Positions 48,705 through 57,808 are shown, counted from the first letter of the stretch. The stretch: 64,000 nt of DNA from Nostoc parmelioides FACHB-3921 (GCF_014696625.1 NZ_JACJQL010000011.1:62001-126000); one strand, 5' to 3'. Notes: a model not told the origin generated them from the sequence alone. A program made the numbers and translations.

Positions 48705-49085
48705 TTAACCAAACCAGTGAGATGGCTCACAGCCTACTTGTACTGATTCACAAAGGTGGTGACTGATCCAGTCTGATTTTTCTTGGAATATAGAATAAAT
48801 ACCTTGGTGAATCAAGCGTTGTAGGTGTTGTTGCTGCTCTAAAGGACTACGAGGTAATTTGTTGTTCCACCAGCTTTCTTGTTCACAGCTTGGTATGAGT
48901 AACTGTTCGTCAGATATGGCGCTATAGAGGCAGGGAATACGATTGAGAACAAAAGCGATTAGCTCTTGGCGCAAATCAGGAATTGCAAATGCTTGTTGAT
49001 AAGGATGATATGGATAGGTATCTAAAACGTTCTCAATCTCTCCCAAGACTGATTGTTGTGTTAAATTGACTACTGTTTTAATCAT
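48705..49085 (-). CDS. hypothetical protein, weakly ComFB-like
   Basis: 126 residues. The N-terminal half (VLGEIENVLDTYPYHPYQQAFAIPDLRQELIAFVLNRIPCLYSAIS) recalls the small ComFB family (helical, with a VLNRIPxLY end), widespread in cyanobacteria and recently linked to second-messenger binding. The C-terminal half has no counterpart I know. Treat the assignment as tentative. It stands alone. Confidence 0.5.
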   Translation of the reverse strand: MIKTVVNLTQQSVLGEIENVLDTYPYHPYQQAFAIPDLRQELIAFVLNRIPCLYSAISDEQLLIPSCEQESWWNNKLPRSPLEQQQHLQRLIHQGIYSIFQEKSDWISHHLCESVQVGCEPSHWFG

Positions 49086-49768
49086 TTTTAACTCCTTTTT
49101 TATCTATTTGGTAGTTCGATTTGTGCAAAGAATAAACATTCTAAATAGCAATCTTTGTTGGGCAACTATTTAGAAGTTATCTTTGTAGATACATACCGGA
49201 CATAAACGAACTTTTTATTGTGGTGAGTTTCCAGAAATTTGGCTTTACACCTTTTTTTGAAATAGAGTCTGATGGACAGTATAACGTTTAAAAAACGGGA
49301 CTCAAGAGACTAGTAAGTCTAATTTTTTCTATTTATATTTTAATTTTTTCAAATTTATGCGTTTTTAACGAAAATCTACACAAAACGCATTAAATATGAT
49401 TAGGGATCAATATGAGATGGATTTGTGAGCTATTAATGGTGTAAAGCTTTGAGTAAAGTAATACTTAATAGTCTTGTTAACATTACTTATTAAAATTATT
49501 GCTATTAGACTGAGATGCTTCCAGATAAAAAAATATTCCTATGCAGGGTGCATGAGTACTAATGTTTTTCTGGCATTTCCAAGTTTTATCTGACTGTGAC
49601 ACCCTGCTAACAGCTATTTTGGACTAATTGATTATTTGATGGTTCTTATGCAAAGCTTTCCTTATCATCTATGTATTGCGTGAAACATCATTTTCAGAAA
49701 GTAATTTACTAATTCATATAAATAAGACTGACTACATTGCGAAACCAGTCTAACGATAGATGCCAATA
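49086..49768. other. gene-poor region with crossed inverted repeats
   Basis: 683 AT-rich bases without a gene. CAGATAAAA (49522-49530) pairs with TTTTATCTG (49584-49592), and GCAGGGTG (49543-49550) pairs with CACCCTGC (49600-49607); the two stems interleave, which would make a pseudoknot if transcribed. Confidence 0.4.
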
Positions 49769-50809
49769 TTAGGTAAAAACTTTGAGAAAGTTCACATCAG
49801 GTAGAGTCAGTTGGTTTAAATGATCGTTAATTTCCACAGATGCGGCTAGTCCAGAAAGCATAGCGCCTTCAGCAAGATTGCCACCACACCAATCGCCACA
49901 GCAAACTAAAGGTAGTTTAGCTTGAGCTACTAAAACTTGATTGTGCCAAAAAATGTTTGGAAAGGCATACCGCCAACGATGTACTTGTAACCACTCTGGA
50001 ATATCTAACCAAGGAAGTTCCAGAGCTTGGGCTGCATGGTGTAGCATCTGCTGGCCTATGGGTTGTAAATCTGAAGATTCTAAATGAAGCTGGGCAAAAT
50101 TGGCGCTACTTTGTAAAACAAATACTGGTTGTTGGGGTTGATGACGCTTACTGCTATCTAAACCAATCCACCCCAAAACAGCATTATCGAGAAAATTGAA
50201 GGCTTTCCAGTTTGGCAGTGGATGAGATGAAGTAGGATATCCAGCGATCGCACTAATACAAGGAGCAAATTCTACAGAACTCAAATTTGTGAGAAATTCT
50301 TGACCTAAAACACCTCCACCCAATGGTGTCAACAACATCGCAGCCTGGGGTGCAGGAATAGCAATAACTAAAGCTTTAGCCGTTAATTCTTCGTTACTGG
50401 ATTCTAAAGTTAAACGCCAGGTGTTTTCAGGTGTTAAGTTAATTTCTGTAACACGCTGATTGAGCAAAATATTTAAATTTTGGGCGAGAAATTTAGCGAT
50501 CGCACTCATTCCCGCAGGTGCAACATAACGGGGTACGGCGTTGGGCTGGAGTTCGTAAACTTCATCTGTCCAGATTTCTAAGATATGGCGATCACGCAAT
50601 AACTCTACAAAATTGGTGAATAATTCACCCTTGGGTTTTAAATAACAGGCTCCATGATCTGCCCAAGTTCCGTGCAAGCGCCGTGTAGCCAACCTTCCCC
50701 CCAAACCACGGGACTTTTCTACAACTAACACCGAATAACCAGCCTGACTTAATTGCTGGGCGCAAACTAAGCCAGCAATACCTGCACCGATAATGACAAT
50801 ATCATTCAT
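49769..50809 (-). CDS. FAD-dependent amine-oxidase-like / NAD(P)-binding oxidoreductase
   Basis: 346 residues from the ATG at 50809 (MNDIVIIGAGIAGLVCAQ). The reading frame stays open upstream to 51010 but that part overlaps the divergent YaaW gene and is low-complexity. The N-terminal GAGIAG dinucleotide-binding motif (8-13), VVEKSRGLGGRLATRR (second contact, typical of renalase-like FAD proteins) and a C-terminal VCCGDWCGGNLAEGAMLSGLAA (FAD pyrophosphate loop) place it in the renalase-like group. Substrate unknown. Confidence 0.82.
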   Translation of the reverse strand: MNDIVIIGAGIAGLVCAQQLSQAGYSVLVVEKSRGLGGRLATRRLHGTWADHGACYLKPKGELFTNFVELLRDRHILEIWTDEVYELQPNAVPRYVAPAGMSAIAKFLAQNLNILLNQRVTEINLTPENTWRLTLESSNEELTAKALVIAIPAPQAAMLLTPLGGGVLGQEFLTNLSSVEFAPCISAIAGYPTSSHPLPNWKAFNFLDNAVLGWIGLDSSKRHQPQQPVFVLQSSANFAQLHLESSDLQPIGQQMLHHAAQALELPWLDIPEWLQVHRWRYAFPNIFWHNQVLVAQAKLPLVCCGDWCGGNLAEGAMLSGLAASVEINDHLNQLTLPDVNFLKVFT

Positions 50810-50924
50810 ATGTTTAGGGGAAAAACTATGGACTATTGACTCAGCACTTGGCAATACCAATTTCTGCTGAAAGCTAATAGTAGAATAGGGTACAGGAAAG
50901 CTGCATGGAAGGGAGGAAGGGAAA

Positions 50925-51767
50925 TTGGATGAACTGAGGGCGGCGCTGGAGTTAGCAACGGATGAAGAATTGCAGGATTTAACAGCAATTCTGTTTAGTC
51001 GTAAGTTCAATCCCCTAGATTATGTTCAGACACCTGAACCAATCGAAATTCAAAGCCAAAATAGAGAAGCTTGGCTAGATTCGCTAGAAAATCGCTTTCG
51101 GTTTTTAGCCGCCGATGGAGTGACAGTATTACGTGGACGGACAAACCAAGTAACTTACCGTCAAGCATTAATTCAAGTCTGTAAGTATTTAAAAATTCCT
51201 TACTCTCAAGATTTAACAACTATTGATTTAGAAGCGGAAGTATTTTTACATCTGCTGGGACAAGTTTGGAGAAAATTACCAGAAAAAGAAAAACAGAAAT
51301 TGGCTATGCAGGTACAACGTCAGCTTGTGAAAACAGAGGTAAAAGAACCTTTACCTTTGTTATTGCAAAGTGACCCCTTGGGCTTGCTGTTAAAAGGTGG
51401 TAGTGCTTTAGCTGTCACATCACTTGTTAAACCGTTCGTACTCCAACAAATTGCCCGTCAATTTGCTATCCATTTTGCTACTTATCAAGTGGCTAAAGAT
51501 GCTTTAGTTAAAGGTTCTCAAGCAGCGACGACGCAGTTTCAAAGCTACGTTACTTTGCAAATGGCACGTCAGGGTATGACTGTGAGTGCAGCCCGTTATG
51601 GGACAGTTCGCAGTCTTTTCGCCTTTGTTGGCCCGGTAATGTGGGCTTGGTTCTTCGCCGATTTAGGCTGGAGAGCGATCGCCACAAACTACGGTCGGAT
51701 CATCCCCACTATTTTTGCCTTAGCCCAAATTCGTCTGACTCGTGCTGAATGTTGGGAATTGGCTTGA
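50925..51767 (+). CDS. YaaW-family (UPF0174) protein
   Basis: 280 residues. The opening MDELRAALELATDEELQDLTAILFSRKFNPLDYV is typical of YaaW proteins. The middle carries a long amphipathic helix set, and the end has a short hydrophobic part (RSLFAFVGPVMWAWFFADLGWRAI). Function not known. It is divergent to the oxidoreductase gene with about 115 bp between the starts. Confidence 0.72.
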   Translation: MDELRAALELATDEELQDLTAILFSRKFNPLDYVQTPEPIEIQSQNREAWLDSLENRFRFLAADGVTVLRGRTNQVTYRQALIQVCKYLKIPYSQDLTTIDLEAEVFLHLLGQVWRKLPEKEKQKLAMQVQRQLVKTEVKEPLPLLLQSDPLGLLLKGGSALAVTSLVKPFVLQQIARQFAIHFATYQVAKDALVKGSQAATTQFQSYVTLQMARQGMTVSAARYGTVRSLFAFVGPVMWAWFFADLGWRAIATNYGRIIPTIFALAQIRLTRAECWELA

Positions 51768-51830
51768 AGATAGGGATTGGGGATTGGGGACTAGGGATTG
51801 GGAAGCAATGAAAAAGCAGGGGAGCAGGGA

Positions 51831-51973
51831 GCAAGGGAGCAGGGGGAAAAATCACGCCGCTTGCGGGTGTTAGTGAAGCGGAACGTAGTTCGGTTTGTGC
51901 CTTTAGTTCTCCCTGCTTCTTATCAATTCAAAATTTAAAATGAAACTTCTTCTCTTTATCCCTGCTCCCTTGC
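51831..51973. repeat. CTGCTCCC-type inverted repeat pair
   Basis: GCAAGGGAGCAGGG (51831-51844) is perfectly complementary to CCCTGCTCCCTTGC (51960-51973). The interior has a CGCCGCTTGCGGG stretch and GAAGCGGAACGTAGTTCGG. Preceded by GGGATTG heptamers at 51773-51802. It resembles a MITE-like cassette and shares words with the insertion in purL. Confidence 0.65.
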
Positions 51974-52031
51974 CTTCTTATATCCTTTTGCTCCTGCGCT
52001 GATTGTGTGATTATTAACATGGGTTTTTAGT

Positions 52032-53336
52032 TTGAAGATAGCTTTTTATCATCCCAAACCTGACTGCCAATTTTCTTGGAATTGCTTTCAATTAGGACTA
52101 TTAATCTTTCCACTCACTCCTTTTGTGGGCTTTGTGAGCATAATGCTAGCGGTATTAGTAACCTGGGTACGCCAATACCGTAGCATTATCCGCCGTCCCA
52201 TCAACTGGGGATTTGCACTGCTGAGTTTTTTGCTATTTATTTCCGCCTGCTTTGCCAATGACAGAACAGCCGCTTTTGTGGGGTTGTTTAATTTACTGCC
52301 ATTCTTTTTATTATTTACAGGTTTAGGTTTCCTGATTCAGACAACTGCTCAATTACGTCACATAGCTTGGATTTTAGTCCTTGGTTCTGTACCAGTCGTA
52401 ATTATGGGCTTTGGTCAGTTGTTTTTGGGATGGAATCTGCAAATACAAGTTTTGTGGATTTTATTAGATTGGACGATCGCACCTGGAGGTAGTCCACCAG
52501 GACGCATGGCCGCTCTATTTATGCACGCCAATATTTTTGCTGCTTATTTAGCGATCGCCTTCACATTAGGTATAGGATTACTCCTAGAACAATGGCAAGC
52601 AAGGCACAGGGCGCAAGGAGAAGATAACTCCCTTGTCCCTATGATTTTCCTAACACTCTCAGTAATTGCCGACTTTGCCGCGTTGATTTTAACTAATTCA
52701 CGTAATGGCTGGGCGATCGCCATTATTGCTTGTTTAGCTTTTGCGTTTTATCAAGGTTGGCGCTTACTAGTCGCTGCCGTTGCTGCTGTAGTCACCACAG
52801 TATTACTGGCTGCTTTTGCACCCTCCCCTATTGCTCAAGTTTTGCGCCGGATTGTTCCTGCTTTCTTTTGGGCGAGATTAAACGACCAGATGTATCCAGA
52901 TAGACCACTGGCCTTGATGCGAAAAACTCAATGGCAATTTGCTTGGTCTTTGACTCAGCAACGTCCTTGGACAGGATGGGGGCTGCGTAATTTTACAGAC
53001 CTTTACAAAGCTCAGATGAACATTGATTTGGGACATCCCCATAATTTGTTTTTGATGTTCTCTGCTGAAACCGGATTACCTAGTACTTTTTTATTTTTTG
53101 GATTACTTAGTTGGATATTGTTTGCAGGTTCGCAAATTTTATGGAAATCCCACAATATAAATCAGCAAGATAAATTGATATTTTTCGGCTATCTTGTTGT
53201 TTTCGGAGAGTGGCTATTATTCAATACAGTGGATGTAACTCTCTTTGATTTTAGGCTGAATACTCTCTCTTGGTTAGTGATGGCTGCTATTGCTGGAAAT
53301 ATATATTATTACAATCAACGCAAAAAAATTTGTTAA
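52032..53336 (+). CDS. O-antigen ligase/polymerase-like membrane protein
   Basis: 434 residues, 10-12 membrane helices. The large loop and the motif WTGWGLRNFTDLYKAQMNIDLGHPHNLFLMFSAETGLPSTFLFFGLL is the Wzy/WaaL signature (a His-containing HPHNLFL). Such proteins ligate or polymerise surface sugars; the cyanobacterial IctB proteins also belong here. The start is the TTG at 52032; no upstream ATG is open. No glycosyltransferases are nearby. Confidence 0.78.
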   Translation: MKIAFYHPKPDCQFSWNCFQLGLLIFPLTPFVGFVSIMLAVLVTWVRQYRSIIRRPINWGFALLSFLLFISACFANDRTAAFVGLFNLLPFFLLFTGLGFLIQTTAQLRHIAWILVLGSVPVVIMGFGQLFLGWNLQIQVLWILLDWTIAPGGSPPGRMAALFMHANIFAAYLAIAFTLGIGLLLEQWQARHRAQGEDNSLVPMIFLTLSVIADFAALILTNSRNGWAIAIIACLAFAFYQGWRLLVAAVAAVVTTVLLAAFAPSPIAQVLRRIVPAFFWARLNDQMYPDRPLALMRKTQWQFAWSLTQQRPWTGWGLRNFTDLYKAQMNIDLGHPHNLFLMFSAETGLPSTFLFFGLLSWILFAGSQILWKSHNINQQDKLIFFGYLVVFGEWLLFNTVDVTLFDFRLNTLSWLVMAAIAGNIYYYNQRKKIC

Positions 53337-54352
53337 AGAGGAGAATTAATATTCAGTTTCCTTGAATACAGATTGTATCTGTGTAAATTGTCAATTACTG
53401 ATTGAAAATAAGTTGCCAGTGTTATCCATTACTTATTAGCTATTACCGTTTTTAAATTTGATAAATAGCAACTTACCTTACTAGTAGGAAATGTAATGAA
53501 AATTTCATTGATAGTAGAAATAAATTTTCAGTGGTTACACTGCGGCTTTTATCATTAGTAGTGAATAAGATAATTATATTCACGTTTGTGACTGTGAGTG
53601 TGGCTAATCACTAACTAGCCACTGTTGCTGATTGTTGGGAAGGTGTAGGGATAACTATCAAAAGTTTTCCCTGCATGACGGGTATCTATATTTAGATGCC
53701 CTTTTGTCTTTTTATATTATCAATATTTATCGTAAATTCAAGGGTATAAGACCCCTCTCTTACAAAGTTCTGTTCGCCGGAAGCCGGCGCTCAGACTTTG
53801 CGCTACGTCTACACGTAGCATCAGTTGAGTTGGGGTTTAAATCCTCCGCAGTCGCCACAACGGGGGGAACCCCCGCAAGGCGCTGCTCTCCGACTCAACT
53901 GTCTTCCATTTTGAATTTTGAATTTTGAATTTTGAATTGTTAATAGCGCTTTCTGCTGTTATGAGCAAGATGTAGCTGTTGACTGTTGACAGAATTGAAA
54001 GCTTTTTATTGCCAGGATTTTATATTAGCTTGATGTCCTAGTCATCTGACTACGGTTATATAGGTTTAAAGATTTATAAATACTTTTAAGCGAAAATTTT
54101 CATGTATAAATCCTTATATATGAGTTAGTATGCACATATTTATGTACAGTTATACAGCTTCACATATCAACATTTTTTTATTAGAGCTTATTTATATATC
54201 TAAGTATAGATGATAAATTTTTTATTTTATGGTATAAGATAGCTGTTTTCAAAGACGCTTATTTATGCCAAAGATTAAAAAAAAGTATCCATAGACAGTT
54301 TTTACGGAATTTCTAGTATGTTTTTTGATAAACACTAAAATAAGAAGAAATT
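53337..54352. other. long palindrome-rich spacer
   Basis: About 1 kb. The left part (53337-53750) has no recognisable feature; the centre holds the compound palindrome and TTTTGAA array (separate entry). An open frame at 53632-53928 runs through the repeats and has no protein-like character, so I do not call a gene. The right part is AT-rich and should hold the promoter of the first MscS gene. Confidence 0.45.
53776..53936. repeat. compound palindrome and TTTTGAA tandem repeat
   Basis: Three hairpins in series: GCCGG-AAG-CCGGC (53776-53788), GCTACGT-CTAC-ACGTAGC (53802-53819), and CGGGGGGAACCCCCG (53861-53875). The last lies inside an outer pair CAGTTGAGT (53822-53830) / ACTCAACTG (53893-53901). 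Four copies of TTTTGAA follow at 53909-53936. Confidence 0.75.
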
Positions 54353-55207
54353 ATGAATTTCACACAAATTGGACAGGTAGCCCTTGCACTGTTAACTCAA
54401 TTTGGGCTGAAAGTTTTAGGTGCGATCGCACTATGGATTGTTGCTCAAAAGCTGATTGAGTTTGCCATCAAGCTAGTGCGTCGTGGTTTACGCACCCAGA
54501 ATATTGAGCCGACGCTCATTAACTACCTACTAAATATTGTTTCTGTCACATTGAGAATTGTGCTGATTGTGGCAATTCTCGGTTTCTTTGGTATTGAAAC
54601 TACCTCCTTTGCAGCATTGTTAGCAGCCGCAGGTGTAGCTATTGGTGCAGCTTGGGGTGGATTATTGGCGAACTTTGCCGCAGGTGCATTTTTAATTATT
54701 TTTCGCCCATTTAAGGTTGGTGACTTTATTACAGCCGCAGGGGTGACAGGTACAGTTTCAGAAATCGGCCTATTCACCACAGATATCACTACTCCTGACA
54801 ACGTGTTGACAATAGTCGCCAATAACAAAATATTCTCTGATAATATCCAGAACTTTTCAGCTAATCCCTTCCGTCGCGTTGACTTGCTAGCGCAACTTCA
54901 TCATGATGTTGATCATAATCAAGCGATCGCTCTTTTAAAAGCTAGAATTAGCCAGATTCCCAATGTGGTAGAAAATCCTGCACCAGATGTAGAAATTCTT
55001 ACCTTTAATCTAGCAGGCCCCGTATTAGCAGTACGTCCCTATTGCAATAACGACCATTACTGGCAAGTTTATTTTGATACGAATAAAGCCATACGCGAAA
55101 CTTTTGGTGAAGCAGGTTATCCCATTCCTGAACAACGCTATGGTTTTAGTATGCCACCCGAAAATGGTACTAGTTCTGTCATTACCTCATCGGCATTATC
55201 TTCATAA
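54353..55207 (+). CDS. MscS-family mechanosensitive channel, first of a tandem pair
   Basis: 284 residues. Three N-terminal membrane helices (about 14-34, 58-80, 85-110); TM3 is the Gly/Ala-rich pore helix (ALLAAAGVAIGAAWGGLLANFAAGAFLIIFRPF). The beta domain follows (VGDFITAAGVTGTVSEIGLFTTDITTPDN) and a C-terminal alpha/beta domain. It acts as an osmotic safety valve in the cytoplasmic membrane. The paralogue at 55713 is very similar. Confidence 0.93.
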   Translation: MNFTQIGQVALALLTQFGLKVLGAIALWIVAQKLIEFAIKLVRRGLRTQNIEPTLINYLLNIVSVTLRIVLIVAILGFFGIETTSFAALLAAAGVAIGAAWGGLLANFAAGAFLIIFRPFKVGDFITAAGVTGTVSEIGLFTTDITTPDNVLTIVANNKIFSDNIQNFSANPFRRVDLLAQLHHDVDHNQAIALLKARISQIPNVVENPAPDVEILTFNLAGPVLAVRPYCNNDHYWQVYFDTNKAIRETFGEAGYPIPEQRYGFSMPPENGTSSVITSSALSS

Positions 55208-55712
55208 CGTAATTACTGTATTTCTCTTCAATCCGAATAAGAATTATAGCGTTTCCTAGTTTGCTTAGTTACAAATTTATCCGCGTTTAATTATTGTCAT
55301 TTGTACTTCACTAGGATAAGAAAAGCTATAACTACAAGGTAGGTCATTCTCTGGCTTACCTTTTTTTGTGCTTATATTCCCTCATTTCTCGTGTTTCAGC
55401 ATTCATTATTAGAGACTTCCTGATAAAACAAGATTCAAAATGTAGAGTGCGTCAGTATAAATGATTTTTCAGTATAGTTAGGTTCTATCGCACTGACTCA
55501 CCCTACCAAACCACCAATTTTGGACGATTGATTTTTTGGTGTTTCCTTAACACTTTTTCAGGGTAAAAAATAAAACCTAACTTAAGAAAGAGGTTAAGCC
55601 ATCAACTAATTCTCACTATTATGGCAAGCTGCAAAAATTTAATAACTTTTCGTCAGCATATAGCGTTAAATTACCGTTCTTTTCAAAAAGCATCAAAAAT
55701 AGATAAATTATT
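55208..55712. other. spacer between the two MscS genes, with an inverted repeat
   Basis: 505 bases without a gene. GTAGAGTGCGTCAGT (55442-55456) pairs with ACTGACTCACCCTAC (55492-55506) at 13 of 15 positions, a relative of the element after tig. The second gene therefore probably has its own promoter in the last 200 bp. Confidence 0.5.
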
Positions 55713-56573
55713 ATGAATGTAGCTGAAATTAGTCAAGTTGCTCTACCTTTGTTAACACAGTTTGGACTGAGAGTTTTAGGAGCGATCGCTCTTTGGATTA
55801 TTGCTCAATGGTTGATTGATTTTGGCTTAAAACTACTGCGCCGTGCTTTTCGCAATAAACACATTGAGCCTACACTAGTTAACTATATTGTGAATATAGT
55901 TAATGTAATTCTGAAAATTGTTTTAATCGTAGCAATTCTTGGCTTTTTCGGCATAGAAACTACTTCTTTTGCAGCATTACTAGCGGCGGCTGGTATAGCC
56001 ATTGGTGCGGCTTGGAGTGGTCTTTTGGCAAACTTCGCGGCTGGTGCTTTTTTAATTATTTTTCGCCCATTTATGGTTGGTGATACTATTCAAGCAGCAG
56101 GAGTTACAGGAACAGTAGAAGAAATTGGACTGTTTACCACAACTATCAATACACTCGATAATGTAAGGACAATTATTGGTAATAATAAAATATTTGCTGA
56201 TAATATCCAGAATTTTTCTGCCAATCCTTACCGTCGTGTTGACTTACAAGCACAACTGCATCATGCAGTTGATCCTGCGGATGCAATTGGGCGTTTAAAA
56301 GAGAGAATTAGCCAAATTCCTCATGTATTAAACAATCCTGCACCAGATGTAGAAATATTGGAATTCAATTTAGCAGGGCCAGTATTAGCAGTGCGTCCTT
56401 ATTGCCATAATGAAAATTACTGGCAAGTTTATTTTGATACAAATAAAATCATAAAAGAGACTTTTGGTCAAGCTGGTTATCCAATTCCCGAACAACGCTA
56501 TATGTTTAGCGGACAATCACCCGATGGAACATCAGCTAATGTTGTGCAACGGACATCCTTAGGAAAAGGCTAG
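55713..56573 (+). CDS. MscS-family mechanosensitive channel, second of a tandem pair
   Basis: 286 residues. The layout is identical to the upstream paralogue, with the pore helix ALLAAAGIAIGAAWSGLLANFAAGAFLIIFRPF. Most residues match the first copy, while the C-termini differ. The two arose by tandem duplication. They may make mixed heptamers, or differ in gating threshold or expression; the sequence does not tell. Confidence 0.93.
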   Translation: MNVAEISQVALPLLTQFGLRVLGAIALWIIAQWLIDFGLKLLRRAFRNKHIEPTLVNYIVNIVNVILKIVLIVAILGFFGIETTSFAALLAAAGIAIGAAWSGLLANFAAGAFLIIFRPFMVGDTIQAAGVTGTVEEIGLFTTTINTLDNVRTIIGNNKIFADNIQNFSANPYRRVDLQAQLHHAVDPADAIGRLKERISQIPHVLNNPAPDVEILEFNLAGPVLAVRPYCHNENYWQVYFDTNKIIKETFGQAGYPIPEQRYMFSGQSPDGTSANVVQRTSLGKG

Positions 56574-56594
56574 AACTTAGATATGCGATAATAA

Positions 56595-56623
56595 AGACAT
56601 ATCTCAATTTACTAGATATGTCT
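56595..56623 (+). terminator. perfect hairpin overlapping a start codon
   Basis: AGACATATCT (56595-56604) and AGATATGTCT (56614-56623) pair over 10 bp with a 9-nt loop, followed by TCTTTTTCTT. It lies 22 bp after the MscS stop codon and could end that transcript. The right arm contains the ATG of the next small frame. Confidence 0.6.
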
Positions 56624-56818
56624 TCTTTTTCTTGCGCTAGTTGTGCCGTTGTCCTGAATCAACAACAGATGCAAAATACTTCTCATCAACACCAAGGTGA
56701 GGATACTTCTATTGACCATAGCAAGAGTGTAGGTAAAACTTGCACTGTGGTGGAGAATGGTAGGGTTGTAGTGAAAATATTACAGCCACAAACTGATGAG
56801 ACTGCTGATGATGCTTAG
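56618..56818 (+). CDS. small hypothetical protein
   Basis: 66 residues, polar, with two cysteines near the N-terminus (FSCASCAVV) and one near the middle (KTCTVVENGRVVVKIL). No known domain. The start codon lies in a hairpin arm and no good ribosome-binding site is seen, so translation could be masked or the frame could be spurious. It lies 24 bp before higB. Confidence 0.4.
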   Translation: MSSFSCASCAVVLNQQQMQNTSHQHQGEDTSIDHSKSVGKTCTVVENGRVVVKILQPQTDETADDA

Positions 56819-56842
56819 TTTTATCTCATCCTGTTTTGAATA

Positions 56843-57142
56843 ATGTACGTCATCAGTCGTAAAAAGCTTAGAGAATTTTGTCAAGCACACACTGATTCTT
56901 GTGAAGCGTTTGATGATTTCTATATAACTGCTAGTAAAGCTAACTGGGGAAATCTGCTAGAGGTTCAGACTGTTTATCCTAAAGCTGAGGCTGTAGGTAA
57001 CTTTACAGTATTCAATATAAAAGGTAATAAATACCGATTAATTACCAGTATTAACTATGAACAACAGGTTATTTATATTAAGTATGCTTTAACTCATGCG
57101 GAATATGACAAAGACAAATGGAAAGACGACCCTTACTTTTAA
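56843..57142 (+). CDS. higB: HigB-type mRNA interferase toxin
   Basis: 99 residues. MYVISRKKLREFCQAHTDSCEAFDDFYITASKANWGNLLEV, FNIKGNKYRLITSINYEQQVIYIKYALTHAEYDK are typical of the HigB family (RelE fold), a ribosome-dependent mRNase. Toxin-first order, followed by an overlapping antitoxin, is the HigBA arrangement. Confidence 0.88.
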   Translation: MYVISRKKLREFCQAHTDSCEAFDDFYITASKANWGNLLEVQTVYPKAEAVGNFTVFNIKGNKYRLITSINYEQQVIYIKYALTHAEYDKDKWKDDPYF

Positions 57143-57527
57143 TTCAGCAGTATATAGTCAATTACTATCTGAATATCAACCACGAATTATCAAAACCGAA
57201 GCTGAAAATGATAAATTTTTAGAAGTAGTTCAAGAATTACTAGCTCGTCCTCAAATTTCTCCTGAAGAAAATGCTTTATTGGAGCTATTAGTAAGGCTAA
57301 TTGAAGATTTTGAAGATAGATATTATCAAATAAATACGTCAAATCCTCAGTCAAGACTTGTACATTTGATGGAAGCTAGAAGCTTAACAGAAGCTAACTT
57401 AATAGCCGTTTTAGGTTCTGATGATATTGTAGGAAAATTTCTAAGTGATAAGATAGAACTCACTCATGAACAAGCAGAAGCTCTAGGAAAGTTTTTTCAT
57501 GTTGATGCAGGTTTATTTAGTGTATAG
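57105..57527 (+). CDS. higA: HigA-type antitoxin (XRE helix-turn-helix)
   Basis: 140 residues from the ATG at 57105 (MTKTNGKTTLTF), overlapping the higB 3' end by 38 bp; an ATG at 57096 is also open. The N-terminal part is a helical toxin-binding region, and the C-terminal HTH (LVHLMEARSLTEANLIAVLGSDDIVGKFLSDKIELTHEQAEALGKFFHVDAGLF) binds the operator. This build is typical for HigA of the long type. It neutralises HigB and represses the operon. Confidence 0.86.
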   Translation: MTKTNGKTTLTFNSAVYSQLLSEYQPRIIKTEAENDKFLEVVQELLARPQISPEENALLELLVRLIEDFEDRYYQINTSNPQSRLVHLMEARSLTEANLIAVLGSDDIVGKFLSDKIELTHEQAEALGKFFHVDAGLFSV

Positions 57528-57628
57528 TATTTTTAAAAATTTAAATTAAGCGACTTACAGACAAAAAATTATCCAAAATGTAGGGTGTAACAATTGGCAA
57601 ACAGATAAATATGCGATCGCATAAAATC

Positions 57629-57670
57629 AAGTTTTCTTATGTTGACGCAGGTTTATTTATTCTAAAGTAG
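57629..57670 (+). pseudogene. duplicate of the higA 3' end
   Basis: The 14 codons read KFSYVDAGLFILK and a stop, matching KFFHVDAGLFSV and the stop at the end of higA (57489-57527) almost base for base. They lie about 140 bp downstream, behind a GTAGGGTG repeat word and a HIP1 site. No start codon is attached, so it is a remnant. Confidence 0.6.
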
Positions 57671-57808
57671 TAAATTATACTAAAACTTTATTCCTCTGGT
57701 TTCTTAAGTACTTTTACTAGACTTTATGTAAGAGATATTGCTAACATACTATTTTTACGATATACTTTTGCGAGTATGATTGTATACAAAAAATAAAGCC
57801 ATACATAA

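Noticed and set aside
50809-51010. Longer N-terminus for the FAD oxidoreductase.
   Set aside because: The extra residues are Ser-rich, overlap the divergent YaaW coding region, and precede the natural MNDIVIIGAGIAG start.
53632-53928. A 98-codon open frame in the spacer before the MscS genes.
   Set aside because: The second half is plain translation of hairpin repeats and a TTTTGAA array; no ribosome-binding site or protein-like pattern.
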